A stretch of DNA of 64,000 bases from Virgibacillus ihumii (GCF_902726655.1 NZ_CACVAN010000001.1:806001-870000), one strand, 5' to 3'. Shown: positions 17,012 through 26,223, numbered from the stretch's first letter. The notes: generated by a model not told the origin, from the sequence alone. Numbers and translations are program-made.

Positions 17012-17724
17012 CAGACATCATCTACCTCAAATTTATATCCTACGCCCCAGACAGTGACTATCATCTTGGCAGCGTCTGCGGATACATTATTCAATTTCTC
17101 GCGTAACCGTTTTACATGTGTATCTACCGTCCGCAAATCGCCAAAAAATTCATATTCCCAAACGTCCTTCAGCAACAGTTCACGATTAAACACTTTATCA
17201 GGCGATTTGGCAAGATAACAAAGGAGCTCATACTCTTTAGGTGTTAATGCTACTTCTGTTCCGTCCGCAGTGACACGGTGTGCGTCGTGATCAATTGTTA
17301 AATGCGGAAATACCAATAAATTTTTGGTAGGTGCACCATCACTGAAACTGGTGGCAGAAATCCTTCGTAAAAGTGCTTTAACACGTAAAACAACTTCCCT
17401 GGGACTGAACGGTTTAACTATATAGTCGTCCGTACCAACTTCAAACCCCTGGACACGGTTGGACTCCTCACCCTTGGCGGTAAGCATAATGATTGGTGTA
17501 GATTTTTCTTTCCGCAATTCCTCGGTTACCTTAATCCCGTCCATTTCAGGCATCATAATATCCAGTAAAATGACATCGTAATTATTATCCAGTGCCAGTT
17601 GCAGTGCTTCTGATCCATCCGCAGCTTCTTCAACAATGAACTCTTCTTTTTCCAGATACATTTTAATCAGGCGTCGAATCCTTGCTTCATCATCAACAAC
17701 AAGTACTCTGGCATTTGTCTCCAT
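17011..17724 (-). CDS. resD: Response regulator ResD
   Basis: A 237-residue OmpR-type regulator. The receiver domain has acidic pocket VVDDEARI, phospho-Asp in DVILLDIMMPEMDG, Thr in IIMLTAKGEE and Lys in DYIVKPFSPREV. The C-terminal winged helix carries ALTPKEYELLCYLAKSPDKV and TVDTHVKRLREKLN. The start at 17724 follows GGAGGGGACCTAC. It is the partner of ResE. In B. subtilis it activates resA, ctaA, fnr and nitrate respiration genes. Confidence 0.93.
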   Translation of the reverse strand: METNARVLVVDDEARIRRLIKMYLEKEEFIVEEAADGSEALQLALDNNYDVILLDIMMPEMDGIKVTEELRKEKSTPIIMLTAKGEESNRVQGFEVGTDDYIVKPFSPREVVLRVKALLRRISATSFSDGAPTKNLLVFPHLTIDHDAHRVTADGTEVALTPKEYELLCYLAKSPDKVFNRELLLKDVWEYEFFGDLRTVDTHVKRLREKLNNVSADAAKMIVTVWGVGYKFEVDDV

Positions 17725-17771
17725 GTAGGTCCCCTCCATTATTAATGGTTATTATTAGCCTCCATTCAAGG

Positions 17772-18968
17772 TCATGCATAGGAATGCAGTCCGGCCAGCA
17801 CGAGATTCACCGCAATCAGATTAAACATAATAATCGCGAATCCACCAACTGCTAGCCAAGCTGATCTTTCACCATGCCAGCCTCTGGACAGTCGTAAATG
17901 TAAAAACGCTGCGTAAAAGAACCAGGTTACTAATGCCCATACTTCTTTCGGATCCCATCCCCAGAAACGATCCCAGGCAATTTGGGCCCAAATAGATGCA
18001 AAGATCAGTCCGCCCAGTGTAAATACCGGAAAGCCTATTGCGACCGCTCGATACGAAACTTCATCCAATAAATCAGGTTTTGCTTTTTTCAGGAGCGGCT
18101 GGATTGCCGCACCAATTCTTTTCCGTGTAATTAACCGTGCTGATACATAAATTATAAAACCGGTAATCACGGACCAAATAACCGTATTGAATTTTCTTGC
18201 TGCATCCGCACCTCGCATCCATTCAGGCGTTTCAAACCATGGTTTCATTGCACCTTCTGTAACAAGTTTGCCTTCATTTGGTCCGGCAATTGGTGGAAGA
18301 GGATAATCGGCAGTCAATGTCGCGCCATTTTTTGTATATTCGAACTGAGCCTTATAATCCATTGAACCGAATATAACAGATATTACACTGAAACCGATCA
18401 GTATAAAAATGGAAAACAGGATAACTTCCAGCCAAGCAGTTCGTTTATTTGCTTTTGATTGATCAATTTGTCTGATTAAATAAATCAGACCCGCTACAAA
18501 ACTGATCGACAGAATTGCCTCGCCAAATGCTACTGTTGTTACATGAACGTAAAGCATCCAGTGCCTAAGTGATGCCACAAGCGGCGAGATCTCACTGGGA
18601 AACATACTGGCAAAACCAAGTACGGTCAGAGCTATTGGCAGTGCAAACACTCCTAGTACAGGCAGCCTGTAAATGAAATAAATAATGATAAAGGCTAGCA
18701 CGATTCCCATACCGAAAAATGTCATAAACTCAAAAAGGTTACTGACAGGAACATGTCCGCTTACAACCCATCTCGTTACAAAGTAGACCGATTGTGATAT
18801 AAAGCCGATTATCGTAATAACAATTCCGATTGTTCCGGCTTTCCCATTGCCCGATTCCTCTTTTGCCTTGTTTCCTTTGATTGTTGCACCAAAGAAAAGT
18901 GTGGCAATTAAATATAGGGCAAATGCTGCATAAAGTGATATATTACTTAGATTAAGCAACGCTTCCAT
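17772..18968 (-). CDS. resC: Cytochrome c biogenesis protein ResC (CcsA family)
   Basis: A 398-residue multi-pass membrane protein. The tryptophan-rich heme-handling motif WAQIAWDRFWGWDPKEVWAL lies in the last third, with conserved histidines in the flanking helices (RHWMLYVHVTTV, AFLHLRLSRGWHGERS). With ResB it forms the system II heme export and ligation complex that makes c-type cytochromes. It follows resB by 24 bases in the resABC order of B. subtilis. Confidence 0.92.
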   Translation of the reverse strand: MEALLNLSNISLYAAFALYLIATLFFGATIKGNKAKEESGNGKAGTIGIVITIIGFISQSVYFVTRWVVSGHVPVSNLFEFMTFFGMGIVLAFIIIYFIYRLPVLGVFALPIALTVLGFASMFPSEISPLVASLRHWMLYVHVTTVAFGEAILSISFVAGLIYLIRQIDQSKANKRTAWLEVILFSIFILIGFSVISVIFGSMDYKAQFEYTKNGATLTADYPLPPIAGPNEGKLVTEGAMKPWFETPEWMRGADAARKFNTVIWSVITGFIIYVSARLITRKRIGAAIQPLLKKAKPDLLDEVSYRAVAIGFPVFTLGGLIFASIWAQIAWDRFWGWDPKEVWALVTWFFYAAFLHLRLSRGWHGERSAWLAVGGFAIIMFNLIAVNLVLAGLHSYA

Positions 18969-18992
18969 CTGTATCCTCCTTTTTCAGGCCTG

Positions 18993-20636
18993 TTAAGATA
19001 ATTCTTCGAGTTCCTGCTGATCATCAACCATTTTTACATTCGTACCTTCGATTATACCTTCAATGTCCTTTTTGATACCGTACCAGTTTTTATTTGTATG
19101 TGCTGCCATCAAAATACCACCTTCTTTAGGGCGAATCCAAATTCTGCGGTGCTGCCAGTACATTCCTTGTGCGACACCAATCATGAAAATCGCTGCACCG
19201 ATAATGAATAATGGCAATGTATAGTCACGTCGTACGGTTAAACCGCTGACATCGCGCATCTGAAAATCCTGGATGCCAAGTTTATACTGATTGTTATTAC
19301 TTGGATCAATGTTTTTTCCGATTCCGACAAAGCTAACCTCAGCTTTATCAGTGCCCGGAGGATAAACAGAAAATACAAATGCCGGATTTCTTGGATATTT
19401 GGTTTTTGATCTTGGTTCACCATCATCCATATAGTAGTCAGGATAATATTGTTCCATTACAACGCGAAAACCGTTATCCAGCTCATATTCTTTCTTTGGT
19501 GATGTTAAATCAACCGTAATACTTCCCATTGCCTTTTCTTTCGGGTCATTTGTTTTGTGTATTTTAAAGGTCATTTTCGTGAATTCATTTTGTTGATAAC
19601 CAGCCTGATACAACGTATACCCATCAAATTTAAGCGGATGGTTCATTTTAATCTGATCTTCAGTGACTTTCTTAAGTTGCTGCTCTGATCCCGGGATGGA
19701 ATTATCTGTTTCCTTGTAGATTACAACGTTAGTCTGATAGTTCTTCACAACTTGTCCTTCTTGTTTGAGAGCCTCTTGAAACTTCTCGTTTTCCTCGGAA
19801 TATGTCTCCTTAATAAAATTTTTGTTTTTTATGTAATATTCTCCCTTTGTTCCGGGGATGACGGTCTGTTCACCTTCCCTGACCCAGACATATTCATCAA
19901 TATACATAGGGGTGGCCATTCTGAGTAATGCCGCAATCAGTACTATAATAAGTCCAATGTGATTCACATATGGACCCCAGCGGGAAAATCTTCCCTTCTC
20001 AGCTAAAATATGACCATCCTCATCCCGGACTTTGTAACGTTTATTTTTCATGGCTGTAATAAGTTGTTCTTTTTCTTCTGCAGTAACTGTTTCGGTCTTG
20101 CTGTACAAACGCTGTCTGTTCAAAAAAGTCTCGTGCCGTTTTGCTTTTTGCATTCTTAATGCTTTGTATAAAGGAACAAAACGATCAATACTGCATATCA
20201 CCAGCGATACTCCGATTAAAGCGATGAGAATCAGATACCATGCCGAGCCATATAGATTATGAAACCCTAATTGATAATAAATCTGTCCCAAAATACCATA
20301 CGTCTGTTCGTAGTAAATCGAAGGGTCTCTGGATTCCGCATCAGCCGGAATATACATCTCCTGTGGAAAAATGGTGCCGATGGCTGAGGCAACCAGTGCA
20401 AGCACAATTAACCAGACCCCAATCTTCACGGATGAAAAAAAGTTCCATGTTTTATCGATAATTGATTTATTATACGTCTGTGATCTGCGTGCACTGCCAT
20501 CATATCGCATGTTCAGCAATTTTTTCTTGTCATTACCGTCGATATGCTGGTTGCCCTCCACCGGTTTACCGCATGCTTCGCAAAGAACGGTACCTTCCGG
20601 GTTAACATGTCCGCATTCACATTTGATGTGTTTCAT
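18993..20636 (-). CDS. resB: Cytochrome c biogenesis protein ResB with N-terminal zinc ribbon
   Basis: About 547 residues; the CcsB/ResB partner of ResC in system II cytochrome c assembly. Early helices include VWLIVLALVASAIGTIFPQ, YGSAWYLILIALIGVSLVIC and a later FSRWGPYVNHIGLIIVLIAALL, followed by a large outer domain and a last helix. The N-terminus holds CECGHVNPEGTVLCEACGKP, a CxC…CxxC zinc-ribbon-like segment on the cytoplasmic side. I place the start at 20636 (GAGGGATGAAT before it); 20642 is the alternative. Confidence 0.9.
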   Translation of the reverse strand: MKHIKCECGHVNPEGTVLCEACGKPVEGNQHIDGNDKKKLLNMRYDGSARRSQTYNKSIIDKTWNFFSSVKIGVWLIVLALVASAIGTIFPQEMYIPADAESRDPSIYYEQTYGILGQIYYQLGFHNLYGSAWYLILIALIGVSLVICSIDRFVPLYKALRMQKAKRHETFLNRQRLYSKTETVTAEEKEQLITAMKNKRYKVRDEDGHILAEKGRFSRWGPYVNHIGLIIVLIAALLRMATPMYIDEYVWVREGEQTVIPGTKGEYYIKNKNFIKETYSEENEKFQEALKQEGQVVKNYQTNVVIYKETDNSIPGSEQQLKKVTEDQIKMNHPLKFDGYTLYQAGYQQNEFTKMTFKIHKTNDPKEKAMGSITVDLTSPKKEYELDNGFRVVMEQYYPDYYMDDGEPRSKTKYPRNPAFVFSVYPPGTDKAEVSFVGIGKNIDPSNNNQYKLGIQDFQMRDVSGLTVRRDYTLPLFIIGAAIFMIGVAQGMYWQHRRIWIRPKEGGILMAAHTNKNWYGIKKDIEGIIEGTNVKMVDDQQELEELS

Positions 20637-20650
20637 ATTCATCCCTCACA

Positions 20651-21232
20651 TTATGATTGTTGCTCTGGTTGAATCTGTTTTAAATAGCCTTCCAGTTTTT
20701 CAAGCGTCAGTGCGCCTTCCACAACTTCGACGATTTCCCCTTCCGGACTGATAAAGAAAGAACTCGGAATCGGCCCCACATTATACAGGTTCATTACCTG
20801 ATCTTTCGCGTCATACAGTACAGGGAAAGTTAAGTCATATTTGTCAACAAATTGATGTACAACAAATTTACTCGCATCCAGATTAACCGTTACAATTTCA
20901 ACGCCTTTTTTCTTATACTCCGGATAGAGTTTTTGCATAAACGGCATTTCAGCTTCACACGGTTCACACCACGTGCCCCAGAAGTTTAACATGACACCTT
21001 TTCCTTCGAGATTACTGAATTGAATTTTTTCAAGTTCATTATTTTTATTTATCTGATTAAGTACAAAATCAGGTGCCTCATCACCTACATCGACATTGGT
21101 GTTTTCTTTAGTCAGATTTGAAACTACCGCGTATATCAGTGCAACAAGGAGTACGGCCAATACTATGGAACGAAAAATCAGCCGGTTTCTCTTTTTAGTT
21201 TTTTTGTTTATCATCCGCTGCTCTGCACTCAT
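20651..21232 (-). CDS. resA: Thiol-disulfide oxidoreductase ResA
   Basis: A 193-residue membrane-anchored thioredoxin-like protein. One N-terminal helix (about 15–37, IFRSIVLAVLLVALIYAVV) is followed by an outer thioredoxin fold with active site NFWGTWCEPCEAEMPFMQ. ResA reduces the cysteines of apocytochrome c before heme attachment. The start at 21232 follows GGAGGGAGTG. It is the first gene of resABC and follows rluB as in B. subtilis. Confidence 0.93.
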   Translation of the reverse strand: MSAEQRMINKKTKKRNRLIFRSIVLAVLLVALIYAVVSNLTKENTNVDVGDEAPDFVLNQINKNNELEKIQFSNLEGKGVMLNFWGTWCEPCEAEMPFMQKLYPEYKKKGVEIVTVNLDASKFVVHQFVDKYDLTFPVLYDAKDQVMNLYNVGPIPSSFFISPEGEIVEVVEGALTLEKLEGYLKQIQPEQQS

Positions 21233-21297
21233 CTTTTTCACTCCCTCCGCAAGTATACCATGTATGCATATTGACAAATTTGACTATTCTTTAACAA

Positions 21298-22014
21298 TTA
21301 ATGTGACACCTGACGCATTTTTTTTACTTCTTTCGGGTTCAACATACGGTAATCCCCGGGCTGCATACCATCCAGTGTTAACAATCCATAACGTTCCCGC
21401 TTCAGCTTGGAAACGGGAAAACCGATTTCCTCCATCATGCGTCTGATGTGGCGGTTCTTACCCTCGTTCAGTGTAATTTCAAGTATCATGGTGTTTTTGG
21501 CCCGGTCAACACGCATGATTTTATAGCCAACTGCTTTCAACAATTCATTATTGGATTTCACACCTGTTCGTAACCGGTTCAGATCCTTTTTATCCGGTAT
21601 GCCTTTAACTTTGCAGACATATACCTTTTCGACACCGTGACTGGGGTGCATCAACAGGTTAGCAAATTCACCGTCATTGGTAAGTAATAAAATTCCGGAT
21701 GTATCATAATCAAGCCGTCCTATTGGATAAATTCGCTCCGGAACTTCTCCCAGGAAATCGGTAACGACTTTTCTCCCTTTATCATCAGACAAACTGGAAA
21801 TAACACCCCTCGGTTTATACAGCATGTAGTATACCGGAGCTTCTTTTTCCAGTTTGATTCCATTTACTTCAATTTCATCATTGCCTGATACTTTTGATCC
21901 CAATTCTGTTACAACCTTATTATTAACTTTCACTTTACCGTCAGCTATAAGTTTCTCCGCTTTTCTCCGGGAAGTAACCCCACTTTGCGCAATAACTTTC
22001 TGCAATCTTTCCAT
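21298..22014 (-). CDS. rluB: Ribosomal large subunit pseudouridine synthase RluB
   Basis: A 238-residue RsuA/RluB-family enzyme. An N-terminal S4 domain (MERLQKVIAQSGVTSRRKAE) precedes the catalytic domain with the active aspartate in PIGRLDYDTSGILLLTNDGE. The C-terminal NEGKNRHIRRMMEEIGFPV is also typical. It modifies 23S rRNA. It lies between spmB and resA as in B. subtilis, where it is called ypuL. Confidence 0.92.
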   Translation of the reverse strand: MERLQKVIAQSGVTSRRKAEKLIADGKVKVNNKVVTELGSKVSGNDEIEVNGIKLEKEAPVYYMLYKPRGVISSLSDDKGRKVVTDFLGEVPERIYPIGRLDYDTSGILLLTNDGEFANLLMHPSHGVEKVYVCKVKGIPDKKDLNRLRTGVKSNNELLKAVGYKIMRVDRAKNTMILEITLNEGKNRHIRRMMEEIGFPVSKLKRERYGLLTLDGMQPGDYRMLNPKEVKKMRQVSH

Positions 22015-22083
22015 GTGTAATCACCAAACTTTTCAATTAGTTATGTACCTTATTTAACCTTGTTATATCGTCACACATAATAA

Positions 22084-22108
22084 TAGCGTTAACAACATGT
22101 TAACGCTA
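22084..22108 (-). terminator. Hairpin after spmB
   Basis: TAGCGTTAAC (22084–22093) and GTTAACGCTA (22099–22108) form a perfect stem just after the spmB stop; the downstream T content is modest. Confidence 0.6.
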
Positions 22109-22118
22109 ATGATAATAC

Positions 22119-22649
22119 TTATCCAAATATTAATGTAACGATAATAATCGAGGCAATTATACCAACTAAATCGGCCAGTAGTCCAACCTTTACTGCATAT
22201 CCCATTTTTCTGATGCCAACTGCTCCGAAATAAACGGTCAATATATAAAGAGTCGTATCGGTGCTGCCCTGCATGGTGGATGCCAGACGACCGATGAAAG
22301 AATCCGCTCCATGTGTACTGATTAATTCAGTAGTCATTCCCAGTGCAGCTGTTCCTGATATCGGTCGTACAAGTGCCAATGGAATAATATCGGGAGGAAT
22401 CCCGATTTGTACGAGGAAAGGGGTAATCAGATTAATAAAGGCTTCCAGCGCACCAGAACTTCGCAAAATAGCAATGGAAACAATCATACCGACTAAAAAA
22501 GGAAGTAAAGAAAAGGCCATACTGACACCTTCCTTTCCTCCCTCAACAAACATTTCATAGGTTGGCACCCGCTTCCAAGTGGCAACAACCAACACAATCA
22601 GAATAAAACAAGGAATCAGCCAAGTGCTAATAGCAGTTATAACTCCCAT
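22119..22649 (-). CDS. spmB: Spore maturation protein SpmB
   Basis: A 176-residue membrane protein of the nucleoside-recognition/Gate family (VSMAFSLLPFLVGMIVSIAI, LVRPISGTAALGM). With SpmA it is needed for full dehydration of the spore core in B. subtilis. The start at 22649 follows AGGAGGAAATAAA; the longer frame runs into spmA. Two bases separate it from spmA, so the two are coupled. Confidence 0.92.
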   Translation of the reverse strand: MGVITAISTWLIPCFILIVLVVATWKRVPTYEMFVEGGKEGVSMAFSLLPFLVGMIVSIAILRSSGALEAFINLITPFLVQIGIPPDIIPLALVRPISGTAALGMTTELISTHGADSFIGRLASTMQGSTDTTLYILTVYFGAVGIRKMGYAVKVGLLADLVGIIASIIIVTLIFG

Positions 22650-22650
22650 T

Positions 22651-23235
22651 TTATTTCCTCCTGATACTTCTATAGTAGAATAACCTGTCAATCAAGAGTG
22701 CACTGACAGATGATATTGTTGTAGCGATAATTGTTGTCCCGACAATTTCGGTAGGTGACGCTGAATCATATTGCATGCGGATGGCGATTACGGTAGTTGG
22801 TATTAGAGTCAGACTGGATGTATTAAGCGCCAAAAAAGTTATCATAGACCGTGAAGCTGTATCTGATCCGCTTAATTCTTTCATTTGTTCCATCGCTTTG
22901 ATGCCCATTGGTGTCGCTGCATTTCCGAGACCGAAAATATTAGCTGTAAAGTTTGATAATATATAGCCCATCGCCGGGTGATCTTTCGGTATATCAGGAA
23001 ATATCTTTGCAACAACAGGACGAAACGCTTTTATCATAACTCGCAAAATTCCTGCTTTTTCCGCAACCTTCATAATTCCCAGCCAAAACACCAAAACACT
23101 TATCAAGCCGATTGATAATGTTACTGCTTCGTCCGCGCTTTCAAATAATGCTTTGTTGACGTTATCCATGGTTCCGTTAAACATTGCATAAATGATGCCA
23201 ATAGCGGCCATTGCAGCCCATATTATATTTACCAT
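22651..23235 (-). CDS. spmA: Spore maturation protein SpmA
   Basis: A 194-residue membrane protein with the same Gate-type fold as SpmB (SIGLISVLVFWLGIMKVAEK, NFTANIFGLGNAATPMGIKA). It lies directly after dacB with one base between, giving the dacB–spmA–spmB order known from B. subtilis. That transcript serves cortex structure and spore heat resistance. Confidence 0.92.
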   Translation of the reverse strand: MVNIIWAAMAAIGIIYAMFNGTMDNVNKALFESADEAVTLSIGLISVLVFWLGIMKVAEKAGILRVMIKAFRPVVAKIFPDIPKDHPAMGYILSNFTANIFGLGNAATPMGIKAMEQMKELSGSDTASRSMITFLALNTSSLTLIPTTVIAIRMQYDSASPTEIVGTTIIATTISSVSALLIDRLFYYRSIRRK

Positions 23236-23236
23236 A

Positions 23237-24331
23237 TTAATAAATTCCTAACATCCGCAGATAGACTAGTTTGATATACGACAGAAAATCTTCCTTCTTT
23301 TTTTCAGCATAAATAGGTGTTTCCAGCACCGGAACAGAGTCGATAAAGTAAATTGTTTTACCAATAATGTCCTGTACATCCTCAACTGATGCATCTTTTA
23401 AAATAAATGATTGACTTTCAACGGTTCCCAATTCTTGCTGATTCAACGGATAGACAATATCATGATGTAAATATCCTATCGTATTGTCGGAGGAATTGTT
23501 CAGATTGTATTCCACTCTGCCTTTATTTCCGAGTGTTTTCATTTCATACTTATCAAACCCCCACTCGAACATGGAAATATGATCCTGCCAATCATCAGGT
23601 CCATTAAGTGTTACAGCAATAAGATTCATATCTTTCTTTTTAGCAGTCGAAACCAGTGTCCTTCCAGCAACCCGAGTATAGCCGGTTTTTCCTCCAGTAC
23701 TATATTTATAAAGCCGGGTCAGTAATTTATTTTTGTTTTGCCATGAATAGGACCGCTTTTCAGATTTATATATTTTTGTTCCGGTGATTTTCCTAAACAG
23801 TTCATTGTCCATTGCGTAACGCATGAGCAGAGCCATGTCATAAGCTGTGGAATAATGTTTGTCCGAATCAAGTCCATGCGGATTCGCAAACGATGTATTT
23901 GTCATACCGATCCATCTTGCCTTTTTATTCATCAGGTGAACGAAACCTTCCACACTTCCGCCTACATGTTCGCTTATCGCAACAGCTGCATCATTTCCAG
24001 AGCGGAGCATAAGGCCATATACAAGATCTTTCAATTTCATTTTTTCACCTTGCTCCAAATAGATCGACGAGCCTTCTGTATATACTGCGCGTTTACTTGC
24101 GGTAACAGTTTCATTCATCATCCCTGATTCGATTGCAATGATAGCGGTCATGATTTTCGTTATGCTGGCAATTCGTTCCGTTTCATGTGCATTCTTGGCA
24201 AACAAAATCCGACCGGAAGACTGTTCCATTAATACGGCATTATTTGCAGATACACCCGGTTTTGCTTGTCCAATTGCTGGAAATATGAGTAAACTAATTA
24301 ACAGGCTGATGGCAATTATCATATGACGCAT
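23237..24331 (-). CDS. dacB: Sporulation D-alanyl-D-alanine carboxypeptidase DacB
   Basis: A 364-residue secreted penicillin-binding protein. The signal peptide is MRHMIIAISLLISLLIFPAI with AQAKP-like cleavage near residue 24. Active-site motifs are SITK (IASITKIMTAII), SGN (LRSGNDAAVA) and KTG (TGGKTGYTRV). DacB trims cortex peptidoglycan peptides during sporulation. A sigma-E-like promoter lies just upstream. Separation from DacF, which is also in this window, rests on operon context with spmAB. Confidence 0.9.
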   Translation of the reverse strand: MRHMIIAISLLISLLIFPAIGQAKPGVSANNAVLMEQSSGRILFAKNAHETERIASITKIMTAIIAIESGMMNETVTASKRAVYTEGSSIYLEQGEKMKLKDLVYGLMLRSGNDAAVAISEHVGGSVEGFVHLMNKKARWIGMTNTSFANPHGLDSDKHYSTAYDMALLMRYAMDNELFRKITGTKIYKSEKRSYSWQNKNKLLTRLYKYSTGGKTGYTRVAGRTLVSTAKKKDMNLIAVTLNGPDDWQDHISMFEWGFDKYEMKTLGNKGRVEYNLNNSSDNTIGYLHHDIVYPLNQQELGTVESQSFILKDASVEDVQDIIGKTIYFIDSVPVLETPIYAEKKKEDFLSYIKLVYLRMLGIY

Positions 24332-24366
24332 GTACGTTCCTCCCGCTTCAGAAGACTATTCTGTAC

Positions 24367-24394
24367 AGTTTATGCACCACTGGGATGGATATGC
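24367..24394 (-). promoter_or_regulatory. Possible sigma-E promoter of dacB–spmA–spmB
   Basis: On the minus strand GCATATC (24388–24394), a 13-base spacer and CATAAACT (24367–24374) resemble sigma-E -35 and -10 elements. The B. subtilis dacB operon is sigma-E controlled. Confidence 0.4.
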
Positions 24395-24488
24395 CTAATT
24401 AAAAAAATCCACACAATGCTTGCATGGATGGCTTTTAAATTTATTTATTTCGTATTATTCGGTGCCACCAAGCCTTTAGGTAACGACC

Positions 24489-25064
24489 TTAGTTGTTACT
24501 ACGCAATTCATCACCAAAAAACAAATCAGCTTCCTGATTGAGATCCTCGTCACCTTCCGGAAGTGGAGGAAGCTCCTCAAGTGATGTCATTCCGAAGTAA
24601 GTCAGAAAATCTTTCGTGGTACTAAACAGAATCGGGCGGCCAATTCCTTCTCTTCTGCCTACTTCTTCAATCAGTGACCTGGCAACTAAAGTCTGTACAG
24701 GACGATCGCTTTTAACACCCCTTATGTCTTCAATTTCAGTCCTTGTGATTGGTTGGCGGTAGGCGATAATTGCAAGTGTTTCCAATGCTGCCTGTGACAT
24801 TTTTGCCGATTGAGGGGATGCAAGGTACTTTTTGTAATATGAGCTGTGTTCCGGTTTCGTAGTGAGATGAAAAGCATGATTTGCCTGCATTATCATAACA
24901 CCACGATCCATTTGATTATAGTCTTCTTTTAATTCATTGAGTGTATGGTGTACGGTGGTATCCGTAATACCAAGTACTGATGCAATTTGCTTTGCGGTAA
25001 TTCCTTCATCACCGCTTGCAAATAATAACCCTTCGACAACACCTTTGATATGACTTAATTCCAA
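24489..25064 (-). CDS. scpB: Segregation and condensation protein B
   Basis: A 191-residue winged-helix protein. It begins GVVEGLLFASGDEGITAKQI and has the family core QAALETLAIIAYRQPITRTE followed by IEDIRGVKSDRPVQTLVARS. It forms the SMC–ScpA–ScpB condensin that organises the chromosome. It follows scpA by two bases. A 157-base gap separates it from dacB. Confidence 0.93.
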   Translation of the reverse strand: MELSHIKGVVEGLLFASGDEGITAKQIASVLGITDTTVHHTLNELKEDYNQMDRGVMIMQANHAFHLTTKPEHSSYYKKYLASPQSAKMSQAALETLAIIAYRQPITRTEIEDIRGVKSDRPVQTLVARSLIEEVGRREGIGRPILFSTTKDFLTYFGMTSLEELPPLPEGDEDLNQEADLFFGDELRSNN

Positions 25065-25066
25065 TT

Positions 25067-25801
25067 CTAATCCCCCAAATAAACAACGTATAATGCATCA
25101 AAATGTTTTTTTTGTATGCAATGAATCTGATGTTCTTTCATTAATTCCAGTACAGCCATAAACGTTGCAACAATATGTTCTTTTGATGGTGTCTCAAACA
25201 AATGGTCAAAGGAAACTTGGGCGCCTGAGTCCTTAATAATCTGAAGCACCTCTGTCATTCGTTGTTCAATCGGTATTTCTCCTCGCTGTACTTTTGTTTC
25301 CAGTGGATCATTCCACTTTTTGCGTTCAAACACTTTTTCCAGCGCATGCAGCATATCATAAATGGACGTATCACTTTTTTCCATTACTGGCTTTTGTTCA
25401 TCCTGTTCGAATGCTGCTGGAGATCTTGTGAAAGTCTGTTGTTCGTCGCTTTCTTTTTCCTTCAGCTGTTCCGCAGCCGATTTATACTTCCGATATTCGA
25501 CCAGACGCTGCATTAATTCTTCACGTGGATCTTCCATGTATTCTTCATCTTCTTCATCAATTTGCTGTACTGGAAGGAGCATCTGGCTTTTGATTGCAAG
25601 CAGCGTAGCAGCCATTACAAGGTATTCACTCGCAACGTTCAATTCCAGTTGTTGCATGGTGTGTATGTAGTGCATATACTGTTCGGTAATACGGGCAACC
25701 GGGATATCATAAATATCGATTTCATAGTGATTGACTAAATGAAGAAGTAAATCAAGAGGCCCCTCAAATGTGTCCAACTTAACTTGATACGGTTTATTCA
25801 T
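25067..25801 (-). CDS. scpA: Segregation and condensation protein A
   Basis: A 244-residue kleisin. The N-terminus YQVKLDTFEGPLDLLLHLVN is the SMC-neck-binding segment. The middle is acidic and charged (IDEEDEEYMEDPREELMQRL). The C-terminal winged helix (IVATFMAVLELMKEHQIHCI) contacts the SMC cap. I use ATG 25801, nine bases after AAAGGA, rather than 25810. Confidence 0.93.
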   Translation of the reverse strand: MNKPYQVKLDTFEGPLDLLLHLVNHYEIDIYDIPVARITEQYMHYIHTMQQLELNVASEYLVMAATLLAIKSQMLLPVQQIDEEDEEYMEDPREELMQRLVEYRKYKSAAEQLKEKESDEQQTFTRSPAAFEQDEQKPVMEKSDTSIYDMLHALEKVFERKKWNDPLETKVQRGEIPIEQRMTEVLQIIKDSGAQVSFDHLFETPSKEHIVATFMAVLELMKEHQIHCIQKKHFDALYVVYLGD

Positions 25802-25961
25802 ACCTCTCATTCCTTTTAGAAAACTTGGTGTTTCGCCGAATCATTGACAATAACCCTATTTGTATAGATGCGGCAGGATGGATATAGCCTTTTCCATTTG
25901 CCAACATCGCCGAAAATACCGCAGCAGATCAAAAATAGTTTAATTTGTCATAGACGCCTAT

Positions 25962-25989
25962 ACATGATACCTGTTGCAAGCATAAGTTA
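25962..25989 (+). promoter_or_regulatory. Sigma-K-like promoter of the YjcZ gene
   Basis: AC (25962–25963), a 17-base spacer and CATAAGTTA (25981–25989) fit the sigma-K consensus AC-N17-CATANNNTA. The transcript would start about 60 bases before the micro-gene. Confidence 0.45.
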
Positions 25990-25998
25990 TTACGTAAG

Positions 25999-26024
25999 AT
26001 AAATGTTAACAAAATAACATTTAT
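25999..26024. repeat. AT-rich perfect inverted repeat in the YjcZ leader
   Basis: ATAAATGTTA (25999–26008) and TAACATTTAT (26015–26024) pair perfectly across six bases, between the promoter candidate and the ribosome site. It could be a protein-binding site or an mRNA hairpin. Confidence 0.6.
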
Positions 26025-26053
26025 TCGTTAAGTGAAAAAGGAGGAATTTAGCT

Positions 26054-26137
26054 ATGAGTGGCAACTATGGTGGAGGATTTGCGTTAATCGTCGTTCTGTT
26101 CATACTGCTCATTATTGTTGGTGCAGCCTGGATGTAG
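26054..26137 (+). CDS. YjcZ-family sporulation micro-protein
   Basis: A 27-residue protein, MSGNYGGGFALIVVLFILLI followed by IVGAAWM. The glycine/tyrosine head and the hydrophobic helix ending in GAAW are the pattern of the YjcZ/SscA group of tiny spore proteins of Bacillaceae. AAGGAGG precedes the start and a strong terminator follows. A sigma-K-like promoter fits late mother-cell expression. It lies divergent from scpA and convergent with ribT. B. subtilis SscA in this group affects spore assembly; function here is inferred. Confidence 0.8.
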   Translation: MSGNYGGGFALIVVLFILLIIVGAAWM

Positions 26138-26172
26138 ATCCATCATCCCAGTTACACCAAAATAACTTGCTT

Positions 26173-26209
26173 AACAATAGCCAGCTCCCAAAAAGAGCTG
26201 GCTATTGTT
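26173..26209. terminator. Bidirectional terminator between the YjcZ gene and ribT
   Basis: AACAATAGCCAGCTC (26173–26187) and GAGCTGGCTATTGTT (26195–26209) form a perfect 15-bp stem with T residues after it. Confidence 0.88.
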
Positions 26210-26223
26210 TTGCGTGAGTCCTG

